Below are positions 26,110-36,522 of a stretch of DNA of 64,000 nt, one piece after another (the first letter of the stretch is position 1; every line of letters begins with the position of its first letter). Under the pieces are notes generated by a model. That model searched no databases. It saw only the letters and a program-made list of their open reading frames with translations, and had not been told where the DNA came from. Source of the stretch: Verrucomicrobiota bacterium. GTDB lineage: Bacteria > Verrucomicrobiota > Verrucomicrobiia > Limisphaerales > UBA9464. Position numbers and translations under genes: made by a program. Location: NCBI GenBank assembly GCA_017309115.1, contig JAFLEF010000004.1:1-64000 (forward strand), given 5' to 3'.

Positions 26110-26823
26110 ATGCCGGCTCCTCTTTCTTCCGGCGGCGGGCGAATGGCTGACCTTTGCCAGCACCCGAAGCCCGTTGTCCATTTGGCTCGGCATTTCGGCA
26201 GGGGGCGCATTTGCCATCGCGCTTTCGAAACAAAACGTCGCGAGGCGTTGGGTCCATTTGTCGAACCCTTGAAGGAGGTCCTTCCCATCGGGGCGGTCGC
26301 AGCCCGTGTCGTTCCGGAAATTCCGACCGTCCATCGCCTGATCCGCCGCGCCTTTCAACTCAGTAAGAGCCTTCCCGACGAACTGCTGCACGTTTTCATC
26401 ACCCGGACAGCCACCTTGCCACGAACAACCGAAGCCGAGCGCCTGGTCATCCAGCGTGTGGGGCAGGACATTTTCCGACAAGGCCTCTTGGACTACTGGG
26501 AGGGCCTATGCTCCATCACGGGGCTGGCCGTCCATGAACTGCTCCGCGCCAGCCATATCAAACCTTGGGCTGCCTGCGAAACCGACGCCGAACGACTCGA
26601 CATCTACAATGGCCTGCTTCTGACACCCCACCTCGACGCCGCCTTCGATCAGGGCCTTATCACGGTTGCCTATACTGGACAGGTCGTTGTATCGCCGCGT
26701 TTGGATGCTACCTCGGGTCGAATTCTACGGCTTGAAACCCGAGTATCTGTCCGAGGGGTAGTGGATGGCCACCGTGCATTTCTCCAATGGCACCTGGATC
26801 ATGTGTTCAAAAGCTTCGCGTAG
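26110..26823 (+). CDS. HNH endonuclease (putative restriction enzyme)
   Basis: The C-terminal 140 residues are a typical HNH_2 domain: LLRASHIKPWA (about 142-152), RLDIYNGLLLTPHLDAAFD (about 162-180), and a tail LRVRG-like followed by HRAFLQWHLDHVF. Proteins of this type are annotated as putative restriction endonucleases. The N-terminal 60 residues are Pro/Arg/Gly-rich and less protein-like, so the true start may be internal. No methyltransferase partner is adjacent. It ends the defence-type block. Confidence 0.82.
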   Translation: MPAPLSSGGGRMADLCQHPKPVVHLARHFGRGRICHRAFETKRREALGPFVEPLKEVLPIGAVAARVVPEIPTVHRLIRRAFQLSKSLPDELLHVFITRTATLPRTTEAERLVIQRVGQDIFRQGLLDYWEGLCSITGLAVHELLRASHIKPWAACETDAERLDIYNGLLLTPHLDAAFDQGLITVAYTGQVVVSPRLDATSGRILRLETRVSVRGVVDGHRAFLQWHLDHVFKSFA

Positions 26824-26897
26824 TCCTTATGGTCGTCCCGCTTCTTTTTTCGATTGAGGCTCAATTGAGGTGGCAAGATGAGGTCAGGATCGGCCGC

Positions 26898-29800
26898 CTA
26901 TTCCGACAATGGCACAAAGCGATAGAACCGCTGGCCATTGGACCCGGCCTGGGGATCTGAGAAATCTAGCAGGCCATCTCGGTTGTAGTTGGTGGACGCT
27001 GGGGTCCAGAAACGGAGATCTGGAGAAGCCTCGATGACGAAGGGCTGGCCCGACGCTACCGGCAGACACGCGCAGAACGAGTCGCCGCGAACTCCGAGAA
27101 GGACATTGTCTTCGGGCTTTACCGGACTATTCGGGGCGGGCGTCAGAAGGAAGGCTCGAGATTCGTTGCGATCTACTCCGCGATAGCCCGTCCCGACGAT
27201 CTGGCCGCGGTCGTTGATGTCAGTCGCCGATACCAGGGTCCATGGGCTGTTGGTACCGATCAATTGATTGAGATCGTACAACACACATCCGTGCCAGAGG
27301 AACGCGTGCTGCTCGGAGAAGGGCGTGTCGCCATTCCCGACAATTTGGCCATGGAGGTTGACCGCCGTAGCGGTGGATTGCGTTCCACCTAGGGTCCCGA
27401 GGTCGACGACGAATCCATTGTAGAAAAAGGCCCCGCGCAACTGTCCCGCTGGGTTCATCGAGCTACCGACAATCACTCTATCGCGATTGATGTCCCGCGC
27501 CTCACTGAAGGAACCACCCAACGTCCCCAACAGTCCCCGGACCCCATCGGGCGATTGCGCAAAGGCGCGAACGCCCGAGACGGTGCCGACTCGGCCAACC
27601 ACCGTGCCCCCGTCATTGCTGGCAAAGGCAGTCGACTCGCCGGTGGTCGGGATGATCATTGAGAACTGGCCATCCTTCAGGACGAATCCGCGCGTCTGCA
27701 AATCATAGGTATCCGCAGTCCCCACAACTTGCCCTGAGGCATTGACCGACCGCGGGAAATTTCGACGAACCTCGGGTGTTCTGAGGATGGTGTGATTGGT
27801 ACCGTTGAACTCTACGAAGTAGCCCAGTTCGCTGTCCGTACTGGGGAAACCTACAATCTGACCGGCATCATTGATGGAAAGCGCATCGCTGTTGAATCCC
27901 ACCACCGGAAACCGGGTGGTCAGGTCCACCATAACACCGTTGGTGTAGAGGAAGGAGTGCTTGTCCCCGCGCTCCGTCTCAGCCATGCCAACGACCCAGC
28001 CCAGATTGTTGATTCCCCACGCCCGGCTTTCATCCCCACCGAGCGTTCCTAAGTCCGTCAAAATGTAACGCGGCATGCGGCCCGGATCGTTGGTCACCGT
28101 GATCAAGTTCGGTTCCGTCCACACGACTCCATTCCGATCATCGGTCACGCGAACACGGAACCCGTAGTCGGCAGCCGTCACGCTGCGCAGGACGAATGCA
28201 AACGGCGGATTGGTGACGCCTCCCAAATATTGGTCGTAGTTAAAGAAATCGACGGCCCGCACGGTCCCGTCTGGATCCGACGCCTCGGCCTGCAGGACCA
28301 GATTGGTGGGAGCGCTGACCCGTTGTCCGGGCAGCGGAGAAAGCAAGCGGGCAACCGGCAACTGATTCGCCACCGCCACCCGAAATCCGACCGGTATCGA
28401 GGTGGACGCCGCGCCATCGGCATCGTAGGCCACTGCGGTCAACGCATAGTTGCCAGCCGGCGGAGCTACCCAGCGGTACACCGCGTTGGGCGAACTGAAT
28501 TCAGTGGCCGTGGCCAGAAATACTCCGTTGGTTAGAAAATCCACCCGGGAAATTGGCCCCTCAAAATCCCGCGCATCAGCCCGGAGAAGAACCGTCTCTC
28601 CAAGCGGGTACTCCTCACCTTCGCGGGGCTGATCCACGTAGACTTCCGGCGGGGTGTTCAGTGTTATCTGCACTTCCAGGGAACGCGAGGTGGCGCCAAA
28701 GTTATCCACCGCCTCGGCCTGCAAGAGATGGACCCCGCGAGTCAGATTGGAGACCGTCACAAAGTTCTGTGGAGGAACGGCGATTCCCAGAAGCTGTGGG
28801 CCGTCGAACAGCTTCACTTGGACGACCTGACCGTCGGAATCCGTGGCGACGAACTCAGCGCGAAAGGGGATTCCCACGGTCAGCACACTTCCATTGGTCG
28901 GGGCCGTGAGGGTCACAACGGGATTCACGTTGTTCTCCGGCGGGAGGAGGGTCACCGACACAGGAGCTGACCACGAAACCTGTCCCTGGGAATCGATTGC
29001 CCGCGCGCTCAACAGCGGACGCCCCGCCGCTCCGGCGGGCCAGGCGAAGGAGAATGGAGATTGGGTCGCCGATCCGAGAAGCACCTCGTCCGCATAGAAC
29101 TCGACTCGGGTGACCTCGACGTTGACGGCGGCGGATTCGGCCAACGCCTGAAAGAAGACCGGCTGATCTATGTGAAACGCCGCGCCATTGGTCGGTTGCG
29201 TCAACGCTACGCGGGGCGCCGTTTGGGGGAGTTCCCAACGGGCCACGAGATTCCGCAATTCCGCGCCCACACCCCGGAAGGATCCACCCAAAATCACGCC
29301 CTGATCATCCGCCGCGATGTCATTGACGCGAACATCCGAGCTGTCGGTTCCCATTCCCGATCCGAGCCCGGACCACAAACCATTCCGCCACCGGGCAATT
29401 CCCCTGGCCTGGACGCCGTCCACTTCGGCGAAGTCGCCCCCGACAAAGAGCGCGTCTCCGCCCACCGCCAGGGAGTAAACGCCCAGATTCCGCCCAGGCC
29501 AGGCCATGCTGGTAGCCACCGGAAACCAACCCACCCCATTCCAGCGCGCTACATTTGCGACTGACACTTCGCCGGCCTGGGAAAACTGACCACCGACGAA
29601 CAGATCATTACCACGGACTGCCAGGGCGGCGGCATATCCATTGGGCGAGATTCCGGCCCCGAGCGAATGCCATTCGGCCCCGTCCCACCGGGCGATGTGA
29701 TTTACTGTTTTGCCCCCTGCCTCAAGGAACCCCCCCGCGACGATCAAATCCGTGCCCCGGTAAACCATGGCTTCAGCGGAACCGCTCAGGCCGCCACCCA

Positions 29801-32800
29801 AGGCAGACCACTGGGAGCCATCCCAACGGGCGAGGCCGAGGATATTCTTCCCTCCAATTCGATTGAAACCCCCACCCGCCAAAAGCCCGCCGTCTGGAGT
29901 TCTCAGAAGAGCCCGCACGGGTCCATTGGCACCGCCACCCACGGGATTCCATGTCGCACCGTCCCAACGGGCGAGGCGCTGTAGGTTTTTGCCTCCCCAT
30001 TGGGTGAAATCGCCACCGACAAAGATCTCCTCCCCGTCCCCGGACACCATCGCCAGGATCGGTCCGTCGGGAATGCCCACCGACGGACCGCCCACGTTGC
30101 CCCAGCGGCTGCCATCCCATTTCGCGAGGTTAACTGTTGGTTGGTCCCCGGCTGACGTGAAGTCGCCGGCGACCACCAGATTTGTCCCCTGCCGCAGAAC
30201 GGCGTGAACTTCCCGTCCGGAAATGGAGCGGTCGAATCCGGACCATGCCTCACCGTTCCATCGGGCAAGTTGGCGAATGACGTTGGTCCCGGCCTGATTG
30301 AAAAATCCGCCAGCTATTACCTCTGTGCCCCGCTGGGCCATTGCAGCGACCTGCGGGTATTCCGGATTTCCCAGTGGGGGCAATGTCGTCCAGTTGGTGC
30401 CATCCCAACGGTGGATCGAAACCGTCTGGTCGCGGATCCCCGTTTCGTTGCCTTCGCCAGCCCAGACTTCCGCATCCCGGATCAACAGCGAGCCCACATA
30501 GCTTCCCGAGACTCCGTCTCCCAGCGGCTCCCAACTCGAATTCTTCCACCGGGCCACATTCGTCGCAGCCACCGCGCCTGCCCGGTGAAAACGACCAGCC
30601 ACGACCAAATCGTCCTCCTGTCGGGCCAAAGCCAATACCGAGCCGTCGAGGCCCGACTGAAACGTACTCCAGACCGCACCGTTCCAACGGGCTAGGTGCG
30701 GAATTGGGGTCCCCGCCATGGTGGTGAAATCGCCGCCCACCACCAAGTCGTCCGCCGACCATTCCAGGAGTGCCCGCACCGGACCGTCGGGTCCTCCCGG
30801 CACGGCCGACCACGCGAGGCCGTCCCAACGGGCGAGGTTGGTGGATACCACGCCACCGCCAGCGGTGAAATCTCCGCCCACGATTAGGTCGGACCCCATC
30901 GTGGACAGGGCGTAAATCGGGCCGTTGAATCCAATTCCGAGGGGATGCCATTGATGCCCGTCCCATCGCGCCAGATTCTGAACCGGACGACCACCGGCCT
31001 CATTAAATGAACCCGCCGCAATCAGGTCTCCACGCCACTCCACCATCGCGTGTACCGCTCCAGCGGGTCCGTGGAAGGTGGGGTTGCCGAGGGTCTGCCA
31101 CTGGACGCCATCCCACCGCGCCGTCCCGCCCCCTCGCGCCGACAGCAGCGTCCATGGTTGCGAAATAGCACTTCCGCCCACCCACAGATTGCCGTTGGTG
31201 CTCACCAAGACCGACCTGACCCAGGACAAAGGCGGGGACGCCGCAAACGCCTGGGTCCACTGCGGATCGCCCACCCGCAGGGTTACCGTCACGATGTCCC
31301 CAAGGCCTACCGCATTGGCTGCCCGGTACTCGAAGCGGTCGATTCCCTGAAAATCGGCGTCCGGCGCATAGGTAAATGAACCGTCCGACGCCAGAGTGAC
31401 TGTTCCATGCTGCGTGGGCGACCCGATCACGGCGGTCATTCCATTCCCATCCGCATCCAAGTCGTTTCCCAGGACTCCATCCGCCGACGACACTACCAGT
31501 GCGGCCCCGAGGGAAACTGAATAGGAATCTGGGCGGGCCAGCGGGACTTCAGGAACCGGAGCCATCCCCAAAGTGACCTTTGCCGCCGAAGACGTCACAG
31601 CCCCGTCCCGAACGCGATAACTGAAGTGATCCTGGCCGGAAACATTCGGGAACGGCGTGTAGACCAGACGAATCGGAGCCGAAGCGCTAGAAAAGCCCAG
31701 CCACCCCCGGGTGGGCGGCGTCAGCACTTCCAGCGTCAACGGATCGCCATCGGCATCGCTGGGGTTCAGCTCAACGTCCAGCACCTGATCTTCAACACCG
31801 ATAAACTGCTGATCAACGGCAATAGGCGCGTCGTTGATACCAACCAACACCAAGTCCACCCGGACGACCGCACTGGTTCGCCCCGGGGCCAAAGACCGAT
31901 ACTCAAAGAAGGTTTCGCCGAAGAAATTCGTCGGGGCAACAAAACGAAACCCGCCATTGGTTGAGAGAACGAGGGAACCGATGGCCGGTGGCGTGACGAG
32001 CACAGCGTCCGCGCGGTCAGCACTGTTGTTGATGTCATTCGCCAGAACACCGGGAGGGCTCACCTCGAGAAGAAGATCCTCCGTCCCCGAGTAGGTCTCC
32101 GGTCGCCCCACTAGGGCACCCGAGGAGAATGCCTGAACAGACACCGGCGCCGAGGTGCGCACGTTCCCCAGGGCATTCGTCGCCACCGCGGTGAGAATCG
32201 CAAGGCCTGGCGGTGGATTGGTCCATCGGAAAACGGACACTCCTGGGCCGCCATTGGCCACCCCCACCCGCTCCGACCCCGCGAAGAGAGCGACCCCCGT
32301 CACGAGGGAGTCCGGATCGACGGCCTCCACTGCGACTTCGGTGACCGACGGCAGCAGGATATCCGAACCTTCCGTCGGCGACACCACGCGCACTGTGAGC
32401 CGGGTGTCCACCCAGTGCCCCGCCGCACGGGACTCGACCCGCCGGCCGTCGGTGGCCAATGCTACCGCCCGCAATTGGCGCTGTCCGAAAGGCGCATTGG
32501 TCCAGAGAAACCGATACGGCGGTGTGGAGAGCGAGGCAAGCTCCACAGAGCCGTCTCGGAACACCAGATTGGTCACCGATGATCCCGCGCCCGACACGAT
32601 GGCTTCCAGCTCCAGCGGTTCACCCAGCAAGGATCGGCCGCCATCCTCCGGGGACAACAGTACCACCCGAAGTGCCGCTGGTGTCGCGGAGTTTCCCGTA
32701 CGGGCAGGATCCCGGCTCTGCATAGGCCAGGGAGACTCCATAGGAGGAGTCTGGGTATCAAACCAGCGGAGGGTTCGTTGACCTCCGCCGACGTAGAGCC

Positions 32801-33791
32801 AGCCCTCAGGCGTCAAGAGCGGCGAACTACTGCTCAGGCTGGCCGACGCCTCATATCGCCAGCGCTCGACGCCGTCGGGGCCTACTCCGTGAAGCACCCG
32901 CTCGTCCGTGCCGAAATAGAGGGTTCCATCTGAGGAAATGGCAGGTGTGCTGTAGGGAATGCCCACCGTCTGGAAACGCCAGCGGCGGGTTCCATCGGGC
33001 CGGACCGCATGAAGAAATCCCTGGGTGGAGTTCACGTAAACCGTCCCGTCCGCCGCGAGTACGGGCGAACCGCTCAGGACGCCGCCGCCCGAATCATAGG
33101 TCCAGCGCAGGGTGTTAGTACGAGTCACCGCCACAAGCCAACGCCCGACGGCGGCATAGATCGTGTCGGCGTCCAGGGCTAGGCCAATAACCGACGCCTC
33201 AAATTGCCGTCCCCAAAGTTCCTGCCCATTCGGCTTAAAGGCCCGGAGCCACCGTTGATTTCCTCCGGCGTAAACGGTTCCTTCCGAATCTAGAACCGGA
33301 GAGCAGCGGAACGTCCCTCCCATTTCCTTTTGCCAGGCGATGCTTCCGTTGGTCACGGCGTAGAGCGGACCGCCCTGGGAGGCCACGTAGACCCACCCGT
33401 TGGTGCCCAGCGCGGGTGCGGCGGACGCCTGGAAATTGAGCGACCACTTCTCGGAACCGTCCGGGCGCAGGGCGCGATAACGTCCATCCTCCGCGCTGAA
33501 GTACACGGTTCCATCCTGGGCCACTGCGGGGGAACACTGACTGGCCGCACCTACCGTCACCCGCCAGCGAATCGACCCATTGGCCTGCAGCGCGAAAAAC
33601 TCCCCGGCGTCCGTACCGAAATAGACCGATCCATCCGGACCCACGGCAGGAGAGCTTCGAATATCGCCACCCGCCTTGAATTCACCCAGCAGGATCGGAG
33701 CCCCCAACGCCCCACCAGTGACAAACCCCAGTACGAAAACCACCCACAATCCAACGGCCCATGAGCGTGCCCAACCAGCGACTGAATGCAT
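26898..33791 (-). CDS. giant secreted multi-domain protein (PQQ propeller, Ig-like, ArwDG repeats, HAF)
   Basis: The 2,297-residue product has a signal peptide (residues 1-31, ending TGGALGA). A PQQ-like propeller (about 33-370) repeats phrases such as DGTVYFSAEDGRYRALRPDG. Ig/cadherin-like domains follow (375-845), then 13 or more copies of a repeat ending LARWDGxxW with VGGxFTxAGG (850-1520), four Ig-like domains (1525-1900) and HAF repeats of the type LTDLGTLGGDESRAWGINNLG (1905-2200). The C-terminal domain (FVIEASPDLRFWTPASTN) is common in exported verrucomicrobial proteins. It is probably a surface or extracellular binding protein and has no operon partner. Confidence 0.9.
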   Translation of the reverse strand: MHSVAGWARSWAVGLWVVFVLGFVTGGALGAPILLGEFKAGGDIRSSPAVGPDGSVYFGTDAGEFFALQANGSIRWRVTVGAASQCSPAVAQDGTVYFSAEDGRYRALRPDGSEKWSLNFQASAAPALGTNGWVYVASQGGPLYAVTNGSIAWQKEMGGTFRCSPVLDSEGTVYAGGNQRWLRAFKPNGQELWGRQFEASVIGLALDADTIYAAVGRWLVAVTRTNTLRWTYDSGGGVLSGSPVLAADGTVYVNSTQGFLHAVRPDGTRRWRFQTVGIPYSTPAISSDGTLYFGTDERVLHGVGPDGVERWRYEASASLSSSSPLLTPEGWLYVGGGQRTLRWFDTQTPPMESPWPMQSRDPARTGNSATPAALRVVLLSPEDGGRSLLGEPLELEAIVSGAGSSVTNLVFRDGSVELASLSTPPYRFLWTNAPFGQRQLRAVALATDGRRVESRAAGHWVDTRLTVRVVSPTEGSDILLPSVTEVAVEAVDPDSLVTGVALFAGSERVGVANGGPGVSVFRWTNPPPGLAILTAVATNALGNVRTSAPVSVQAFSSGALVGRPETYSGTEDLLLEVSPPGVLANDINNSADRADAVLVTPPAIGSLVLSTNGGFRFVAPTNFFGETFFEYRSLAPGRTSAVVRVDLVLVGINDAPIAVDQQFIGVEDQVLDVELNPSDADGDPLTLEVLTPPTRGWLGFSSASAPIRLVYTPFPNVSGQDHFSYRVRDGAVTSSAAKVTLGMAPVPEVPLARPDSYSVSLGAALVVSSADGVLGNDLDADGNGMTAVIGSPTQHGTVTLASDGSFTYAPDADFQGIDRFEYRAANAVGLGDIVTVTLRVGDPQWTQAFAASPPLSWVRSVLVSTNGNLWVGGSAISQPWTLLSARGGGTARWDGVQWQTLGNPTFHGPAGAVHAMVEWRGDLIAAGSFNEAGGRPVQNLARWDGHQWHPLGIGFNGPIYALSTMGSDLIVGGDFTAGGGVVSTNLARWDGLAWSAVPGGPDGPVRALLEWSADDLVVGGDFTTMAGTPIPHLARWNGAVWSTFQSGLDGSVLALARQEDDLVVAGRFHRAGAVAATNVARWKNSSWEPLGDGVSGSYVGSLLIRDAEVWAGEGNETGIRDQTVSIHRWDGTNWTTLPPLGNPEYPQVAAMAQRGTEVIAGGFFNQAGTNVIRQLARWNGEAWSGFDRSISGREVHAVLRQGTNLVVAGDFTSAGDQPTVNLAKWDGSRWGNVGGPSVGIPDGPILAMVSGDGEEIFVGGDFTQWGGKNLQRLARWDGATWNPVGGGANGPVRALLRTPDGGLLAGGGFNRIGGKNILGLARWDGSQWSALGGGLSGSAEAMVYRGTDLIVAGGFLEAGGKTVNHIARWDGAEWHSLGAGISPNGYAAALAVRGNDLFVGGQFSQAGEVSVANVARWNGVGWFPVATSMAWPGRNLGVYSLAVGGDALFVGGDFAEVDGVQARGIARWRNGLWSGLGSGMGTDSSDVRVNDIAADDQGVILGGSFRGVGAELRNLVARWELPQTAPRVALTQPTNGAAFHIDQPVFFQALAESAAVNVEVTRVEFYADEVLLGSATQSPFSFAWPAGAAGRPLLSARAIDSQGQVSWSAPVSVTLLPPENNVNPVVTLTAPTNGSVLTVGIPFRAEFVATDSDGQVVQVKLFDGPQLLGIAVPPQNFVTVSNLTRGVHLLQAEAVDNFGATSRSLEVQITLNTPPEVYVDQPREGEEYPLGETVLLRADARDFEGPISRVDFLTNGVFLATATEFSSPNAVYRWVAPPAGNYALTAVAYDADGAASTSIPVGFRVAVANQLPVARLLSPLPGQRVSAPTNLVLQAEASDPDGTVRAVDFFNYDQYLGGVTNPPFAFVLRSVTAADYGFRVRVTDDRNGVVWTEPNLITVTNDPGRMPRYILTDLGTLGGDESRAWGINNLGWVVGMAETERGDKHSFLYTNGVMVDLTTRFPVVGFNSDALSINDAGQIVGFPSTDSELGYFVEFNGTNHTILRTPEVRRNFPRSVNASGQVVGTADTYDLQTRGFVLKDGQFSMIIPTTGESTAFASNDGGTVVGRVGTVSGVRAFAQSPDGVRGLLGTLGGSFSEARDINRDRVIVGSSMNPAGQLRGAFFYNGFVVDLGTLGGTQSTATAVNLHGQIVGNGDTPFSEQHAFLWHGCVLYDLNQLIGTNSPWTLVSATDINDRGQIVGTGYRGVDRNESRAFLLTPAPNSPVKPEDNVLLGVRGDSFCACLPVASGQPFVIEASPDLRFWTPASTNYNRDGLLDFSDPQAGSNGQRFYRFVPLSE

Positions 33792-34119
33792 TCTCGGAGT
33801 AAAGCCGCCGGGCGATCATTCGCAACGGCAATTTACGTGAACATTGGGATTCGAGTCGTTCTCCCAGTTGTTGGTTTTTCACTTGGATGGCCTCCGGCTC
33901 AGGTGAAGCCCTCACGTCAGGTTTCATGCAACCGTCTTCGTCTCGGCGAAAATGCGTCACAACTCCACACATGTTCGGCCCAAATGCGAAGAGTCATTAG
34001 TTCGGGCAGATATTCTTCCGGTTTTCCTTCTTCTAAGAAACTTGCCAGTCTCTTTCACCATCAGCCCCCTCACAGGAGGTGGGCGCTGTTTTTCAGATTC
34101 ACCGCTTCCCTTTTTCCAA
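33792..34119. other. divergent intergenic region
   Basis: This 328-bp gap lies between the giant gene (leftward) and the symporter pseudogene (rightward). It must hold the promoter of the giant gene, but I see no convincing -35/-10 pair. No small gene is evident. Confidence 0.4.
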
Positions 34120-36048
34120 ATGTTCGCTGCGTTTGACCCTTGGATTCTTTCGTTCAGCGCGATCACGGTGCTCGCGACGATCTGGATGGGGTATTGGGCC
34201 GCCCAAAAGGCCCGGACCGCTTCCGATTTCTTCGTCGCCGGACGCGGCGTCTCGGTCGGCTGGAACGCCTCCGCCATTTCCGGGGAGTACCTCTCGGCCG
34301 CCTCCTTCATGGGCATCGCCGGTATGGTGATGAGTTCGGGCTACGACGCCCTTTGGTACCCGATCTGTTACGCCTGCGGCTACCTCTTCCTCCTCCTCTT
34401 CATCGCCGGACCCCTCCGCCGTTTCGGCGCCTACACCATTCCCGACTTCGCCGAAGGCCGCTACGACTCGCCCGTCTTCCGCAAAATCGCCGTCATCTTC
34501 GTCCTGTTCATCGGCTTCTTCTACACGATGCCCCAGATGAAAGGGGCCGGCACCACGCTCTCCTACATCTTCCAGGACATCACGTGGTTTGGTCAGAAGG
34601 GCCTGCCGTACTGGGTCGGCGTTGTGCTGGTCGGCGTGGTCATCACCTTCAACGTAGCCGTCGGCGGCATGAAGGGCATCACCCTAGTCCAGGCCTTTCA
34701 GTATTGGCTGAAGATGTTCGCCATCTCGGTGCCGATCTTCGTGCTGATGGCGGTGTACGGCGGCTACGGCCGGCAGTTGCAGGAGCAAAGCGGTTCTCCA
34801 CCCAAGAGCGGTGCAATGAAGGCGTGGGCGCATCCCGCTCCGCAGGCAAACGAAAGGCTCCCCTCCTTGGTGGAAGACTTGGGCAATCCGCCCCAGGTCG
34901 GGCTTGAATACGCAGCCCCAACCCCCATCCCAGCAATCAGTCCCAACTTGAGTTTGCCTCCGATTCAGTTGGGAAAGGATCAAACCGGGGAGTTTTGGAC
35001 CGAGATTAGGTTTAACCACCGAAACAACGGCGATTTCTTCAATTGGATTCAGCGGATATACAACTCTGCGCACAGCCGATGGGATTCGTTCGTCCCGCCG
35101 ACATCGGGTATCGCCTTGGATAACCTTGCCGGTATCTACCCGACGTACCTGTTCCCGCCGAAGACTACGTTTACCGTTTACCTTTCCCCTGGTCTTATTC
35201 TCGGGTCCTTGATCAGGCCTGCCACCAATTCACCCACGGCGGCAACCAAAGGTCCGGAGGCTATTCGCGACCTTTTGGCGGCCAACGGGTACACCCTTGT
35301 CCATATCGCGGGTGATGCCGCGAAGATCTTTCGCACATCTGATGCTGCTCGATTCGCTTCGGTAAACCCCGTACAATTAAAGAATGGGCCAGTTTATCCA
35401 GAGTCCGAACTACATAAGCATCTAGTTCTCCCGCTATATCCCACCCTGCGCCAACCCCTCCCGGCCAAAGCCCCGGCGGACGCTGCGTGGCTGAATCCGT
35501 TCGGTCCGCTCACCACCAAGGCGGCCAAAGCGGCCAAACTGGAAGGCGAACAGGTCAAACCCTACGCGCTCCTCTACACCTACTCGCTCATCATCGCGCT
35601 GGTCTGCGGTACCGCCGGACTGCCCCACATTTTGGTGCGCTTCTACACCAATCCCGACGGCGTGGCCGCCAAAAGGACGACTATGTGGGTGATGATTCTG
35701 ATTGGGGTGTTTTACGTGTTCCCGCCGGTCTTCGGCGTGATGGGCCGCAATCTGATGCCCGCGCTCTACGAGGGAACCGGCGCCAAGGGTACGGACAAGG
35801 TCGTGCTGGAACTGCCCAAGGTTCTGGACACCTCGGCTCCGGGTGCCGCGGCCGGAATGACCGGGACGACGCCCCGCTCAACCGCAGCCGAACGCGGCTC
35901 GCTCCCCTGGGGCAGCATCCTCAGCGGCATCACCTGCGCTGGCGCATGACCGGCGCCCTGGCCCATGACGTGTACGGGCGAATGCTCCGACCCCAATCCT
36001 CTGCCGCTGATCGCATGCGCATGTTCAAGTGGTGCGCCGCGCTGATCG
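34120..36048 (+). pseudogene. decayed cation/acetate symporter (ActP-like)
   Basis: Residues 1-220 and the part after 35,460 match a sodium:solute symporter: SGEYLSAASFMGIAGM, AYTIPDFAEGRY, PQMKGAGTTL, YTYSLIIALVCGTAGLPHIL and RFYTNPDG. Three defects are seen. About 220 residues (34,785-35,455) unlike any symporter are inserted in frame in a loop. Near 35,940 the frame shifts, and the helix expected between ITCAGA and MTGALAHDVYG is missing. The gene then stops matching at KWCAALIGG, where it runs into the CHB_HEX-like segment. It cannot make a complete transporter. Confidence 0.75.
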
Positions 36049-36341
36049 GAGGGGTTGCCACTCAAATGACCAACCCGGTGGCCACACCTCGGGGCGGGTA
36101 CTACGACGCCCGACTCAACGTGGTCCTGACCTGCTCCTCGGCGGGTTCAGAGATCCGCTACAGCGTTGTGCCTTTATTAGGAGCGGCACCGGGGACCTAC
36201 TCGGTATTCTCGGCACCGATCAGCATGCCACTCAATCACACCCTCCACGCCTATGCCGTTGATGTCGTGGGGAGTGCCGAATCGTCGGAGGTGGTCCGGC
36301 ACGACTACCGCCGGTTGCCGTACGCCGAGAGTGGCTTCTGA
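36049..36341 (+). pseudogene. CHB_HEX/FN3-like domain fragment, copy 1
   Basis: About 95 residues, from TQMTNPVATPRGG through LTCSSAGSEIRY and YSAPISMPL-type text to YAVDVVGSAESSEVV, resemble the C-terminal chitobiase/hexosaminidase-like domain of secreted proteins. There is no start of its own; it is fused to the broken symporter frame. A second copy with very similar DNA lies at 43,082-43,363. The copies match from CACTCAAATG to near the stop codon and not beyond. Confidence 0.6.
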
Positions 36342-36522
36342 AGGCCAGATGCCGGGATATCTCGCGATATCCGGCGAGTCCGTCCTCAAATGCTTCCCGA
36401 AATCCAACTCTGCGAAGACACCAACTAGGCTACTCCAGTGAACGGGACTGCGCCTCGGGTCGAGCCTGGGGATGATTGACTATGCGTTTCTGAACAGCGA
36501 CGCTCCATCCAGAACTCAGTCC

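Noticed and set aside
29200..31100. Recurrent CCATCCCAACGGGCGAGG-type words at ~150-bp spacing, like a repeat array
   Set aside because: They are the codons of the LARWDG repeats in the giant protein; spacing and content vary with the protein repeat, so this is not a CRISPR or DNA satellite.
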